Shown: piece after piece, positions 10,291 to 19,820 of the stretch | Numbering within the stretch: the first letter of the stretch is position 1 | Layout: the number at the start of each line of letters is the position of its first letter | Assembly (NCBI RefSeq): GCF_000764555.1 | Contig: NZ_CP009574.1 | Location: forward strand, 1,798,001 to 1,862,000 | Source: Candidatus Francisella endociliophora | Lineage (GTDB): Bacteria; Pseudomonadota; Gammaproteobacteria; Francisellales; Francisellaceae | DNA: 64,000 nucleotides | Direction of reading: 5' to 3' | Program-made: the position numbers and the translations under genes | The notes under the pieces: model-generated | What the model was told of the DNA's origin: nothing | Database searches by the model: none | What the model saw: only the letters and a program-made list of their open reading frames with translations

Positions 10291-11550
10291 TTAGACTTTT
10301 TTGAAAATTACTGATCCATTTGTACCACCAAAACCAAAAGAGTTATTAAGTACATAGTCAATTTTCATTTTCTTAGCAGCGTTAGCAGCATAGTCTAAGT
10401 TACAACCATCATCTAAGTTATCTAAATTAATAGTTGGCGGAGCGATTTGGTCTCTAATTGCAAGCACACTAAAGATTGACTCAATTGCACCAGCAGCACC
10501 TAATAAATGGCCTGTCATAGATTTAGTAGAGCTCATTACAAGATCTTTTCTGTATTGACCAATCATCTTCTCAACTACTTGAGACTCTTGTACATCTCCC
10601 AAAGGAGTGGATGTACCATGAGCATTAACATAATCTATAGCATCAGGATTTTTATCAAGATCTGCGTCAGCAAGAGCATTTTGAACGCATCTTTCTTGGC
10701 CAGCAGCATAAGGCATAGTCATGTGATACCCATCTGCAGACATACCAAATCCAACAACCTCAGCGTAAATTTTAGCACCACGAGCTTTTGCTTTTTCATA
10801 CTCTTCAAGAACAACTACACCAGCTCCATCACCAAGAACAAATCCATCTCTGTCTTTATCCCATGGGCGAGAAGCTCCTTGAGGGTCGTCATTACGCGTT
10901 GATAATGCTCTAGCAGCAGCAAAACCACCGATACCAATAGCATTACTAGCTTTTTCTGAACCACCTGCAAGCATAGCATCAGCATCACCACTTGCGATTA
11001 ATCTTGCTGCCATACCAATATTATGAGTACCTGTTGTACAAGCTGTAACAATTGGTACATTTGGACCACGTAGGCCATGGTTTATTGATATTACACCAGA
11101 TAATATATTGATTATTGATGAAGGAATACAGAAAGGGGATATCTTTGAAGGACCTTTCTCATCTATAGTTGCTTTAGTAGTTTCTAGAGTTTCAATACCG
11201 CCAATACCTGAGCTAACACATACACCAAACTTATATGAATCTTCTTCAGATACTTTATCTATACCAGCATCTTTTAAAGCTTCATTAGCAGCTGCGATAC
11301 CGTAGTAACAGAAAGGATCAACTCTTTTAGCATCTTTTCTTCCTACAAGTGCATTTACATCAAAATTTTTGATTCTTCCTGCAAATCTAACTTTGAATTC
11401 GCTAACATCTGGAGCTGGAGTATCAAATCCTGTAATAGTTTCAATACCGCTTTTACCTGCTAGGATATTAGCCCAAGTCGTAGGGACATCATTCCCTAAA
11501 GGCGTTACCATACCTAAGCCAGTAACTACTACTCTACGATTAGATTTCAT
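10291..11550 (-). CDS. fabF: 3-oxoacyl-ACP synthase II FabF
   Basis: Condensing enzyme that elongates acyl-ACP with malonyl-ACP in type II fatty-acid synthesis. The 419-residue protein shows the Cys-His-His triad: Cys171 in TACTTGTHNIG, His in NAHGTSTPLGD and His in STKSMTGHLLGAAG. The glycine-rich C-terminus NNSFGFGGTNGS is intact. It is the last gene of the yceD-rpmF-plsX-fabH-fabD-fabG-acpP-fabF operon and is followed by a strong terminator. The 77-bp gap to acpP allows separate translation of the highly made carrier protein. Confidence 0.98.
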   Translation of the reverse strand: MKSNRRVVVTGLGMVTPLGNDVPTTWANILAGKSGIETITGFDTPAPDVSEFKVRFAGRIKNFDVNALVGRKDAKRVDPFCYYGIAAANEALKDAGIDKVSEEDSYKFGVCVSSGIGGIETLETTKATIDEKGPSKISPFCIPSSIINILSGVISINHGLRGPNVPIVTACTTGTHNIGMAARLIASGDADAMLAGGSEKASNAIGIGGFAAARALSTRNDDPQGASRPWDKDRDGFVLGDGAGVVVLEEYEKAKARGAKIYAEVVGFGMSADGYHMTMPYAAGQERCVQNALADADLDKNPDAIDYVNAHGTSTPLGDVQESQVVEKMIGQYRKDLVMSSTKSMTGHLLGAAGAIESIFSVLAIRDQIAPPTINLDNLDDGCNLDYAANAAKKMKIDYVLNNSFGFGGTNGSVIFKKV

Positions 11551-11627
11551 AATTCAAATTAACCTGTTTGTATACTATTTAAGAAAAAAGTATGGCAGAG
11601 CCATACTGACTTTGAGATTAATTTTGA

Positions 11628-11870
11628 TTAGTTTACTTTAGAATCAATATAGTCGTAAACGTCTTTTACTGTTCTGATTTTTTCAGCATCTTCATCAGGA
11701 ATTTCTGTATCAAATTCTTCTTCTAGAGCCATAACTAATTCAACTGTATCTAAAGAATCAGCTCCTAAGTCATCAATGAAAGAAGCTTCTGGTTTAAGAT
11801 CTTCTTCTTTAACACCAAGTTGTTCAACGATGATTGAGTTTACTTTAGCATATACTTCATTTGCGCTCAT
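11628..11870 (-). CDS. acpP: Acyl carrier protein AcpP
   Basis: An 80-residue acidic four-helix carrier. Ser39 in [19 protein letters not shown] is the 4'-phosphopantetheine attachment site. It carries growing acyl chains between the Fab enzymes. It lies between fabG and fabF, the usual order. The AT-rich gap between fabG and acpP (about 95 bp) may hold an extra promoter, as acpP often needs higher expression than its neighbours, but none was identified with confidence. Confidence 0.98.
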   Translation of the reverse strand: MSANEVYAKVNSIIVEQLGVKEEDLKPEASFIDDLGADSLDTVELVMALEEEFDTEIPDEDAEKIRTVKDVYDYIDSKVN

Positions 11871-11965
11871 TTTTTTTTCCTTTTTATTTTGTTTTGAAAA
11901 TTAAAAACTTTATTCGTATCCAATAATATTATTTTTTATTCATTTTTGCAATATTTTTGCAAAAA

Positions 11966-12709
11966 TTAAGCCATATACATGCCTCCATTGACATGTAAAG
12001 TTTGCCCAGTTATATATCTAGCATCGTCAGAAGCCAAGAAAGCAACCGTTGTAGCTATATCTTTTGGTTCACCCATTTGTCCAGATGGAATCTTAGTTGC
12101 AATGAAAGATTTTTGTTCATCTGTAAGTTTATCTGTCATATCTGTAGCAATAAAGCCAGGAGCTACGACGTTAACTGTAATATTGCGGCTAGCAACTTCA
12201 TAGGCTAACGATTTAGAAAACCCTATTACACCAGCTTTTGCAGCACAGTAGTTAGATTGACCAGGGTTACCAGCTGAAGCAACTACCGAACCAATAGAGA
12301 TGATTCTCCCCCATCTTTTTTTCATCATACCGCGAATGCATTCTTTAGTCATACGAAAAATAGAGCTAAGGTTTGTGTTTATAACAGCTTCCCATTCTTC
12401 ATCAGACATTCTCATCATTAGGTTATCACGTGTAATGCCTGCATTATTTACTAGTACGTCAATAACTAGCTTTTCAGCTTTGATTTGAGTAAAAAAATCT
12501 TTAATACTATCAATATCTGAAATGTTTAAAACCATACCCTTAGCTTTAAACCCTTTTTCTGTCATAGAGGTTTCAAACTTCTCAGCAGAGCCTTGGCTTG
12601 TAGCAGTGCCAATTATGGTAGCACCTTTGCTCGCTAGAACATTAGCAACTTCAAAGCCAATTCCACGGCTAGCACCTGTAACTAAAACTACTTTTTCATT
12701 TAAAGACAT
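11966..12709 (-). CDS. fabG: 3-oxoacyl-ACP reductase FabG
   Basis: NADPH-dependent reductase of 3-ketoacyl-ACP. The 247-residue short-chain dehydrogenase has the cofactor loop TGASRGIG (11-18), the NNAG motif (88-91) and the catalytic Ser141, Tyr154 and Lys158 (YCAAK). The C-terminus YITGQTLHVNGGMYMA is typical of FabG. It lies 14 bp downstream of fabD in the operon. A second SDR at 42435-43187 is related but is not part of the fatty-acid cluster. Confidence 0.98.
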   Translation of the reverse strand: MSLNEKVVLVTGASRGIGFEVANVLASKGATIIGTATSQGSAEKFETSMTEKGFKAKGMVLNISDIDSIKDFFTQIKAEKLVIDVLVNNAGITRDNLMMRMSDEEWEAVINTNLSSIFRMTKECIRGMMKKRWGRIISIGSVVASAGNPGQSNYCAAKAGVIGFSKSLAYEVASRNITVNVVAPGFIATDMTDKLTDEQKSFIATKIPSGQMGEPKDIATTVAFLASDDARYITGQTLHVNGGMYMA

Positions 12710-12723
12710 TTATAATCTCCTAT

Positions 12724-13644
12724 TTAAATGTTTTCTAAACTTTCTACTGTATTTGTATCTTTAATAGTTAGCGATTTATCAATTCTTTTAATAAGCCCAC
12801 ATAATACTTTGTTCGGTCCACATTCTATAACTTCCTCAACCCCAAGTTTTACTAGCTCTTCTACAGACTGTGTCCATAATACTGGCTTATAAAGTTGTTT
12901 GATAACTGTAGCTTTAACCTCAGTTGGGTTTGAATGTGATTTTGCATCAAAATTTTGTACAACAGCAGTGGAAGGTTCTTTAAATTCCACTTTATTTAAT
13001 TCTGCTTCGAACTTATCTGCAGCATCTTTCATTAGAGAGCAGTGAGATGGAACGCTAACTGCTAATATTTGTGCTCTTTTAGCGCCTTTTTCTTTAGCAA
13101 TTGTATTAGCTTTTTCAACTGCGATTTTTTCACCAGATATTACGACCTGACCTGTCGAGTTGAAATTTGCTGCTTCAACGATTCCAGCATCAGATGCTTC
13201 TTCACAACTTTTGATAACATCTTCATTTGATAATCCTAGGATAGCACTCATTGCACAATCTTTATCCGTTACAGCATTTTGCATTAGTTTACCTCTAGTA
13301 GATACTAGCTGTAAGGCATCTTTATATGATATACACCCAGCAGCTAGAAGTGCTGTGTATTCGCCCAAGCTATGACCAGCAAGATGGCTTATTTCAAGAG
13401 AAGGTTTTTGTTCTTGTAGTACTTTGAAGATAGCGTAGCTTGTTGCAAGTAGCGCTGGCTGGGTATATTCTGTTTTATTTAGAGTATCTTGATCGTTTTG
13501 GATAATATCCCATAAGTCATAACCAAGATGATCTTTTGCTTCATCTACAATTTTTTTAAAAGTTTCAAAATTTTCATAATAGTCTTGAAGCATTCCTAGT
13601 TTCTGTGATCCTTGGCCAGGAAAAACTATAGCAGTTTTTGACAT
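12724..13644 (-). CDS. fabD: Malonyl-CoA:ACP transacylase FabD
   Basis: Transfers malonyl groups from CoA to ACP, supplying extender units to FabH and FabF. The 306-residue protein shows the early glutamine motif PGQGSQ, the nucleophile Ser92 in GHSLGEY and the catalytic His in SVPSHCSLM. It lies between fabH and fabG, with short gaps, in the canonical operon order. Length and motifs are normal. Confidence 0.98.
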   Translation of the reverse strand: MSKTAIVFPGQGSQKLGMLQDYYENFETFKKIVDEAKDHLGYDLWDIIQNDQDTLNKTEYTQPALLATSYAIFKVLQEQKPSLEISHLAGHSLGEYTALLAAGCISYKDALQLVSTRGKLMQNAVTDKDCAMSAILGLSNEDVIKSCEEASDAGIVEAANFNSTGQVVISGEKIAVEKANTIAKEKGAKRAQILAVSVPSHCSLMKDAADKFEAELNKVEFKEPSTAVVQNFDAKSHSNPTEVKATVIKQLYKPVLWTQSVEELVKLGVEEVIECGPNKVLCGLIKRIDKSLTIKDTNTVESLENI

Positions 13645-13694
13645 ATCAGTACTCCTCTTTGATATTACAATTAAATATTTATTTTAAAAACGTT

Positions 13695-14666
13695 CTATAT
13701 TTCTGCGATAAAACCGCCCCAGACAAAACCAGCTCCAAAAGCTTCAGAGATTATTGTTTCACCTGGTTTTATCTGATTGGTTCTTACAGCGTGATCTAAA
13801 GCTAATGGAATTGACGCTGCAGATGTGTTGCCATGGTCTTGTAATGTTGTTACAACCTTAGACATTGGCATATTTATTTTATTGGCAGTTGAATTTAATA
13901 TTCTGAAATTAGCTTGATGAGGGACAAGCCAGTCTATATCATCTGCTGTGATGTTAGCTTCTTTTATTAGATCATCAGCAAGTGATGCTAGCCTTGATAC
14001 AGCAAACTTGAAAACCTTGTTGCCCTCCATATGTAGATAAGGGTCTATACTAATTGCTTGACCTCTAGTAGTAGGAAGGTTGTTAGGAACATTAAGCATA
14101 TCCAAGCATGATCCATCAGTGAATAGTAGTGATGAAAGGATTTTTTTCTTTTGGCTTGATGATACGACAACAGCCCCAGCTCCATCACCGAAAAGTACAC
14201 ATGTTGATCTGTCTTTCCAGTCAAGCACACGCGTCATTTTTTCTGCACCAATAACTAATATGTTTTTTGATATTTCAGTTTCGATATATTGTTTAGCTAT
14301 ATCTAGTGCGTAAACAAAACCACTACAAGCAGCGGAGACATCAAAACAACGAACTTTAAAACCTTCAATAGCTAGATTTTTTTGAACTATAGAGGCTGTT
14401 GAAGGCATTATGAAATCGGCTGTGCTTGTCGCTACGATTATTGTATCAATGTCATTGGCGTTTAAATTTGCAGCCTCAAGCGCTTTTTTAGCTGCTTCAG
14501 TAGCCATGAAACTTGTGGTTTCTGTTTCATTTGCGCAATGACGTCTCTCTATTCCTACTCTTTGTTTGATCCACTCGTCAGAGGTATCTACAAACTTACT
14601 TATATCTTCATTTGTTAAGATTTTCTCAGGTAAATAGCTCCCTGTGCCTAGTATTTGTGCAAACAT
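13695..14666 (-). CDS. fabH: 3-oxoacyl-ACP synthase III FabH
   Basis: Initiates fatty-acid synthesis by condensing acetyl-CoA with malonyl-ACP. The 323-residue protein has the Cys-His-Asn triad: Cys114 in SAACSGF, His in VPHQANFRI and Asn in DHGNTSAASIP. The C-terminus EAFGAGFVWGGFI is typical. It is separated from plsX by 108 bp. This is wider than the other gaps in the operon and could hold an internal promoter, though I could not identify one firmly. Confidence 0.98.
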   Translation of the reverse strand: MFAQILGTGSYLPEKILTNEDISKFVDTSDEWIKQRVGIERRHCANETETTSFMATEAAKKALEAANLNANDIDTIIVATSTADFIMPSTASIVQKNLAIEGFKVRCFDVSAACSGFVYALDIAKQYIETEISKNILVIGAEKMTRVLDWKDRSTCVLFGDGAGAVVVSSSQKKKILSSLLFTDGSCLDMLNVPNNLPTTRGQAISIDPYLHMEGNKVFKFAVSRLASLADDLIKEANITADDIDWLVPHQANFRILNSTANKINMPMSKVVTTLQDHGNTSAASIPLALDHAVRTNQIKPGETIISEAFGAGFVWGGFIAEI

Positions 14667-14774
14667 TTATCAGTTATACCTATTTTAATTGGATTAACAA
14701 CAAAAACCTAAAGCCTATATGTTTACACATAAGAACTTTAGAAGTTGAATTTTATTGTACCATGAATAAAAAGA

Positions 14775-15821
14775 TTAAAGAACTTTTTCTAGAGATTCTT
14801 GAATTGTTTTAGGGATGTTGTGTTTAACTTCTTTTATAGCTTCGTAAATTGCAGTCTCAAAAGCATTTGCGCTTGCGCTACCATGACTTTTAACAACTAT
14901 GCCAGTTAGCCCAAGTAAGGATGCGCCATTGAAACTATCAAGGTTCATACCTTTTTTCATTCTTCTGAAAATTGGTAGAGCCATGACTGTAGGGATCTTC
15001 ATAAGCCAAGATCCTTCAGCAACAGCTTTTTTGATTAATGACTCTATTAGTCTTAGAGTTCCTTCCATTGTTTTAAGAGATACATTACCAACAAAACCAT
15101 CGCAAACGATAACGTCTGTTGAATCATCGAAGATGTATTTCCCTTCTATGTAACCATTGTAATTGATGAAATCACAGTTTTGTAAAAGCTTTGATGCATT
15201 TTTAATGTTATCTAGGCCTTTCATTTCTTCTTCACCAATATTTAGTAAAGATACTCTTGGTTCAGCAATGCCTTTTGAGCTAGCTGCTAATATTGATCCC
15301 ATAATTGCAAATTGGAAAAGTTGCTCAGATGAACAGACCACATTTGCACCAAGGTCAAGCATGTAGGTTTTGCTAAGTTGCTTTGTTTCTCTATTATATG
15401 CAGGTAGAGCATATACGATAGCAGGGCGATCAACACCATTTACAGTTTTTAGAACAAACTTTGATGTTGCCATTAAAGCGCCTGTATTGCCCGCACTAAC
15501 ACAAGCATCAACAGAGCCTTCTTTAACTAAATTTATGGCAACTCTCATTGAAGAATCTTTTTTCTTTCTGACAGCATCTGCTGGAGATTCGTCCATTGCG
15601 ACTGTTTCACTAGCGTGATGTATAGCAATTCTTTGAAGTACTGGGAGCTTTATTTTTTTTACCTTAGAGTATCTGTCTAGGGCTCTTTTAACCTTGTGGT
15701 GATCACCAACTAGTACTATTTGTAAGTTAGAATCTTTCTTAACTGCTTCAAGTGCTGCAGGGATGGTAGTATTTAAACCATTATCTCCACCCATTGCATC
15801 TATAGATATTTTGTAACTCAT
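14775..15821 (-). CDS. plsX: Phosphate acyltransferase PlsX
   Basis: Makes acyl-phosphate from acyl-ACP and so links fatty-acid synthesis to phospholipid synthesis through PlsY. The 348-residue protein starts with the signature ISIDAMGGDNG and contains SAGNTGALMA and DGFVGNVSLKTMEGT, all typical of PlsX. It lies between rpmF and fabH, the usual arrangement in gammaproteobacteria. No unusual features were seen. Confidence 0.97.
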   Translation of the reverse strand: MSYKISIDAMGGDNGLNTTIPAALEAVKKDSNLQIVLVGDHHKVKRALDRYSKVKKIKLPVLQRIAIHHASETVAMDESPADAVRKKKDSSMRVAINLVKEGSVDACVSAGNTGALMATSKFVLKTVNGVDRPAIVYALPAYNRETKQLSKTYMLDLGANVVCSSEQLFQFAIMGSILAASSKGIAEPRVSLLNIGEEEMKGLDNIKNASKLLQNCDFINYNGYIEGKYIFDDSTDVIVCDGFVGNVSLKTMEGTLRLIESLIKKAVAEGSWLMKIPTVMALPIFRRMKKGMNLDSFNGASLLGLTGIVVKSHGSASANAFETAIYEAIKEVKHNIPKTIQESLEKVL

Positions 15822-15908
15822 GATAGATAAAACTTCCTATATTGCTAATTATCTGTGTTTATTGCCAAAATCAATCAAGTAAACTGCTTAGAAGGAATTG
15901 TAAGAGAA

Positions 15909-16091
15909 TTAGTCTTCAGATTTAGTTTCCACTACTTTTTTGCCTTTATAAAAGCCGTTAGGAGATACGTGATGTCTTAAGTGTAATTCTCCAGTTGACT
16001 TGTCAGTAGACAAAGTAGGAGCTGTTAAAGAATCGTGAGATCTTCTCATATCTCTTTTTGATCTGCTTTTTTTAACTTGTTGTACAGCCAT
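15909..16091 (-). CDS. rpmF: 50S ribosomal protein L32
   Basis: A 60-residue basic protein that begins [20 protein letters not shown], the typical L32 N-terminus. No cysteine is present, so this is the zinc-free (C-minus) form of L32. It lies between yceD and plsX, as in most proteobacteria, which couples a ribosomal protein to lipid synthesis genes. Confidence 0.97.
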   Translation of the reverse strand: MAVQQVKKSRSKRDMRRSHDSLTAPTLSTDKSTGELHLRHHVSPNGFYKGKKVVETKSED

Positions 16092-16144
16092 TTTATAGTA
16101 ACCTCTTAGTATTTTGTTTAGTTTTTAAAGCGTTTAAAAGCATG

Positions 16145-16663
16145 TTATTTGAGTGTTTTTAGAATCTCAAAAGGATTCTTTTTCTCTTCTATAACATTTT
16201 CTTGTTCGCTATAGTATGAATGTTTTTTTACTTTTTTACAAGTCTTAGCATCTTTTTTTGGAGCTAAGGGTAGATCTAAGATAATCTCTTCTTTAACTAT
16301 ATCCCTTAAATCAATGATCGATTCTTTGCATATGAAAGGTTCATGTAAACTATCCTCTACAAGTCTATCATCCTCTGCAATCACAATGCTATTAGAAGTG
16401 TCTAGAACATAGTCAAAAACCTCTAAAGAATCTTGACATGTTAGTTTAAGATTTCCTTTAATATGATATTTGATACAGGGACGGCCTTTTTCTTCAAAAA
16501 AAGAAAAATCGCATAGCAGAACATGCGGAGTGTCTTGAATAAACTCTGATATTTTAGTTAAATCTTCTAACACTATTTCAAAGTTATATAATTCTCTTTT
16601 TTGTTTAGCATAAATAGAGTAATTTATTTTATAGTAATTGCTTTTCAAATTTCTAAAGCTCAA
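16145..16663 (-). CDS. yceD: YceD family (DUF177) protein linked to 23S rRNA accumulation
   Basis: A 172-residue DUF177 protein; the E. coli homologue influences 23S rRNA accumulation. The conserved core is seen as KGNLKLTCQDSLEVFDYVLD in the middle, followed by the acidic IDLRDIVKEEIILDLPLAPK. The second cysteine of the usual CxxC-type motif is missing. The frame begins with TTG at 16663 and has no clear Shine-Dalgarno site, and no in-frame ATG lies nearby, so the start is uncertain. It is the first gene of the rpmF-plsX-fab operon and is divergent from tktA, with 118 bp between them. Confidence 0.87.
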   Translation of the reverse strand: MSFRNLKSNYYKINYSIYAKQKRELYNFEIVLEDLTKISEFIQDTPHVLLCDFSFFEEKGRPCIKYHIKGNLKLTCQDSLEVFDYVLDTSNSIVIAEDDRLVEDSLHEPFICKESIIDLRDIVKEEIILDLPLAPKKDAKTCKKVKKHSYYSEQENVIEEKKNPFEILKTLK

Positions 16664-16698
16664 GTATTTATTTATAGGTAATATTCTAGCTGGGTTTC

Positions 16699-16727
16699 TT
16701 GTTTTATTAAAGCCTCTATTGTATTAT
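16699..16727 (+). promoter_or_regulatory. Predicted sigma-70 promoter for the tktA operon
   Basis: TTGTTT (16699-16704) and TATTAT (16722-16727) are separated by exactly 17 bp and lie about 55 bp before the tktA start. This is the best vegetative promoter match in the 118-bp gap between divergent yceD and tktA. A weaker opposing match (tagaat on the minus strand) overlaps it, so the two operons may share or compete for this region. Confidence 0.5.
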
Positions 16728-16781
16728 CTAAGTAGTTATGTTCTTGTAAATTAATAATCAATAATAAAGGATCAAATACTA

Positions 16782-18770
16782 ATGTCTTTACCTATTCCTC
16801 AACAAGTTTCAAATGCAATCAGATTTTTATCTATAGATGCTGTTTTAAAAGCTAAATCTGGTCATCCAGGTATGCCTATGGGTATGGCTGATATAGCAAC
16901 AGTTTTATGGACAAAGTTTCTTAAACATAATCCTAAAAATCCAAGTTGGATAAATAGAGATAGATTTGTGCTTTCAAATGGTCATGGTTCTATGCTTTTA
17001 TACTCTCTGTTGCATTTATCAGGATATGATGTTTCTATTGATGATCTTAAGAGTTTTAGACAGCTAAATTCTAAAACTCCAGGCCATCCGGAATATGGAT
17101 ATACAGCTGGAGTTGAAACTACAACTGGACCGCTTGGTCAAGGTGTTGCAAATGCAGTAGGGATGGCTTTAGGTGAAAAGCTTCTATCAGATAGATATAA
17201 TACTTCAGATTCAAAGATAATCGATCATCATACTTATGTGTTTTTAGGTGATGGATGTTTAATGGAAGGTGTTTCTCATGAGGCATGTTCTTTAGCTGGT
17301 ACGTTAGGATTGAATAAACTAGTCGCGTTCTGGGATGATAATAGTATCTCGATTGATGGTGACACTAAGGGTTGGTTTACTGATAATACTGTTGAAAGAT
17401 TTAGAGCATATGGCTGGCATGTTATAGAGGGTGTTGATGGCCATGATTCTAAGTCTATAGAAAATGCAATAAATCATGCACACACTGAAAAAAATAAACC
17501 AACTTTAATCTGTTGCAAAACAGTTATTGGATTTGGTTCTCCTGAGAAAGCAGGAACAGCATCTGTTCATGGTTCTCCTTTAAATGAACAAGAAAGAGAA
17601 TCCGCTGCAAAAGAACTTAATTGGGACTATGGCGCATTTGAGATTCCTACTGATGTATATAAATATTGGGATGCTAGAAGTAAGGGAGAAGCATTAGAAG
17701 CTAACTGGCAAAAACAGTGGGCTGGTTATGCTGGTCCTAAAAAAGCTGAATTGGAGAGAGTGTTAGCTAAAGAGTTACCAGCTGATATGGAAAAATCAGT
17801 AAAAGAGTATATTTCTTCTCAATTACAAAATCCTGTTAAAGTTGCAACGCGAAAAGCATCACAAATGGCTTTAGATGTATTGTGCAAAGAAATGCCAGAG
17901 ATGTTTGGTGGTTCTGCAGATTTAACTAGTTCTAACAATACCAACTGGAGTGGTTCGGTTTGGTTGAATAATACTGATGAAGGTGCTAACTATCTTTCTT
18001 ATGGTGTTAGAGAGTTTGGTATGGCAGCTATCATGAATGGTTTGAGCTTATATGGTGGTCTTAAGCCTTATGGCGGTACTTTCTTAGTGTTTAGTGACTA
18101 TTCGAGAAATGCCATTAGAATGTCTGCTCTTATGAAACAGCCTGTAGTTCATGTAATGTCTCATGATTCTATTGGGTTAGGTGAAGATGGTCCTACACAT
18201 CAACCTATCGAGCATGTTCCTAGTTTAAGGTTGATTCCAAATCTTAATGTTTGGCGCCCAGCTGATACAGTTGAAACTATGGTTGCTTGGCATGAGGCTG
18301 TTAGGTCAAAAGATACGCCTAGTGTTATGGTGCTAACTCGTCAAGGATTAGAGCCTGTGGTTGAAACTCAAGAGCAAGTAGAAAAAGTTTCAAAAGGTGG
18401 TTATCTAGTTAGAGAACACTCTGATGCTAAAGCAACGATTGTTGCAACAGGATCAGAAGTTGAATTAGCTATAAAAGTAGCTAAAAAGTTTGAAGATGAG
18501 GGTGTAAAAATAAATGTTGCATCAATTCCATGTGTGGAAATTTTTGACATGCAAGATAAAGATTATAAAAAGTCTGTAATAAAAAATAATATTCCTGCTA
18601 TTTTTGTAGAAATGGCTCAGCCAGATGGTTGGTATAAATATATGCCAAAAGCTGGTGGTGAAGTAAAAGGGATTCATAGTTTTGGTGAATCAGCACCTGC
18701 TGAAGAGTTATTTAAACACTTTGGCTTTACTGAAGAAAATATTAGTAACATCGTTGCTAAATATGTGTAA
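16782..18770 (+). CDS. tktA: Transketolase
   Basis: Thiamine-diphosphate enzyme that moves two-carbon units between sugar phosphates, linking the pentose phosphate pathway with glycolysis. The 662-residue length is standard. Visible are the N-terminal KSGHPGMPMGMA, the ThDP motif beginning GDGCLMEGVSHEA (GDG...), and the C-terminal pyrimidine-domain segments EFGMAAIMNG and SHDSIGLGEDGPTHQPIEH. It heads an operon with gapA, pgk, pyk and fba. A good promoter lies upstream at 16699-16727. Confidence 0.98.
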   Translation: MSLPIPQQVSNAIRFLSIDAVLKAKSGHPGMPMGMADIATVLWTKFLKHNPKNPSWINRDRFVLSNGHGSMLLYSLLHLSGYDVSIDDLKSFRQLNSKTPGHPEYGYTAGVETTTGPLGQGVANAVGMALGEKLLSDRYNTSDSKIIDHHTYVFLGDGCLMEGVSHEACSLAGTLGLNKLVAFWDDNSISIDGDTKGWFTDNTVERFRAYGWHVIEGVDGHDSKSIENAINHAHTEKNKPTLICCKTVIGFGSPEKAGTASVHGSPLNEQERESAAKELNWDYGAFEIPTDVYKYWDARSKGEALEANWQKQWAGYAGPKKAELERVLAKELPADMEKSVKEYISSQLQNPVKVATRKASQMALDVLCKEMPEMFGGSADLTSSNNTNWSGSVWLNNTDEGANYLSYGVREFGMAAIMNGLSLYGGLKPYGGTFLVFSDYSRNAIRMSALMKQPVVHVMSHDSIGLGEDGPTHQPIEHVPSLRLIPNLNVWRPADTVETMVAWHEAVRSKDTPSVMVLTRQGLEPVVETQEQVEKVSKGGYLVREHSDAKATIVATGSEVELAIKVAKKFEDEGVKINVASIPCVEIFDMQDKDYKKSVIKNNIPAIFVEMAQPDGWYKYMPKAGGEVKGIHSFGESAPAEELFKHFGFTEENISNIVAKYV

Positions 18771-18805
18771 TAACTTTCGAGAAATAATATCTTAAGGAGA
18801 TTGAT

Positions 18806-19807
18806 ATGAGAGTTGCAATTAATGGTTTTGGTAGAATTGGTCGTTTAGCATTTAGACAAATGTTTGATAAAGATGGCTTTGAGATTGTTGCTATTAACGA
18901 TTTAACAAATCCAAAAATGTTAGCACATTTATTAAAGTATGATTCTGCTCAAGGAAGATATGATAGAGCAAAAGAAGTAGAAGCTAAGGAAAATTCAATT
19001 GTTGTTGGTGGTAAAGAAATTAAGATCTATGCTGAAGCAGATGCTTCTAAATTACCATGGGATGAGCTAGATGTAGATGTGGTACTAGAGTGTACTGGTT
19101 TTTATGCATCTAAAGAAAAGTCTCAAGCACATATTGATGCAGGTGCTAAAAAAGTTGTAATTTCTGCTCCTGCTGGTAATGACCTTCCAACAGTTGTGTT
19201 TGGTGTAAACGAAGATATTTTAACTGCAGAAGATAAAATCGTATCTGCTGCATCATGTACTACTAACTGTCTTGCTCCTATGGCAAATGCTTTACATAAT
19301 CTTGCTAAGATTGAAAAAGGATTTATGACAACTATTCACGCTTATACAGGTGATCAAAATACATTAGATGGTCCTCATCGTAAAAATGATATGCGTCGTG
19401 CTCGTGCAGCGGCTGTAAATATCGTACCTAACTCAACTGGTGCTGCTAAGGCTATTGGTCTTGTAATACCTGAATTAGCTGGTAAATTAGATGGTGCAGC
19501 TCAGCGTGTTCCAGTATGTACTGGTTCATTAACAGAGTTAGTAGCTGTAGTATCTAAAAAAGTAACAGCTGAAGAAGTAAATGCAGCTATGAAAGCAGCT
19601 TCAAATCCTTCTTTTGGATATACTGAAGAAGAGTTAGTTTCAAGTGATGTTATTGGAATTGATGAAGGTTCTTTATTTGACGCAACTCAAACTAAAGTTA
19701 CAGACTTAGGTGATAAATCTTTAGTTAAAGTAGTATCTTGGTATGACAATGAAATGTCTTACACAAACCAAATGGTTAAAGTAATCAAGTTAATCAAATC
19801 TTTATAA
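18806..19807 (+). CDS. gapA: Glyceraldehyde-3-phosphate dehydrogenase
   Basis: Interconverts glyceraldehyde-3-phosphate and 1,3-bisphosphoglycerate with NAD. The 333-residue protein has the Rossmann start [15 protein letters not shown], an Asp-containing ND pair (31-32) typical of NAD preference, the catalytic Cys151 in [12 protein letters not shown] and His in the following [10 protein letters not shown] block. The C-terminal [14 protein letters not shown] is complete. An AAGGAG ribosome site precedes the ATG. It follows tktA by 35 bp. Confidence 0.98.
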   Translation: MRVAINGFGRIGRLAFRQMFDKDGFEIVAINDLTNPKMLAHLLKYDSAQGRYDRAKEVEAKENSIVVGGKEIKIYAEADASKLPWDELDVDVVLECTGFYASKEKSQAHIDAGAKKVVISAPAGNDLPTVVFGVNEDILTAEDKIVSAASCTTNCLAPMANALHNLAKIEKGFMTTIHAYTGDQNTLDGPHRKNDMRRARAAAVNIVPNSTGAAKAIGLVIPELAGKLDGAAQRVPVCTGSLTELVAVVSKKVTAEEVNAAMKAASNPSFGYTEEELVSSDVIGIDEGSLFDATQTKVTDLGDKSLVKVVSWYDNEMSYTNQMVKVIKLIKSL

Positions 19808-19820
19808 CTTGGAGTAAATT

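Noticed and set aside
10507-10902. 131-residue plus-strand frame inside fabF
   Set aside because: Lies fully antisense to an intact condensing enzyme gene with clear motifs and has no family features.
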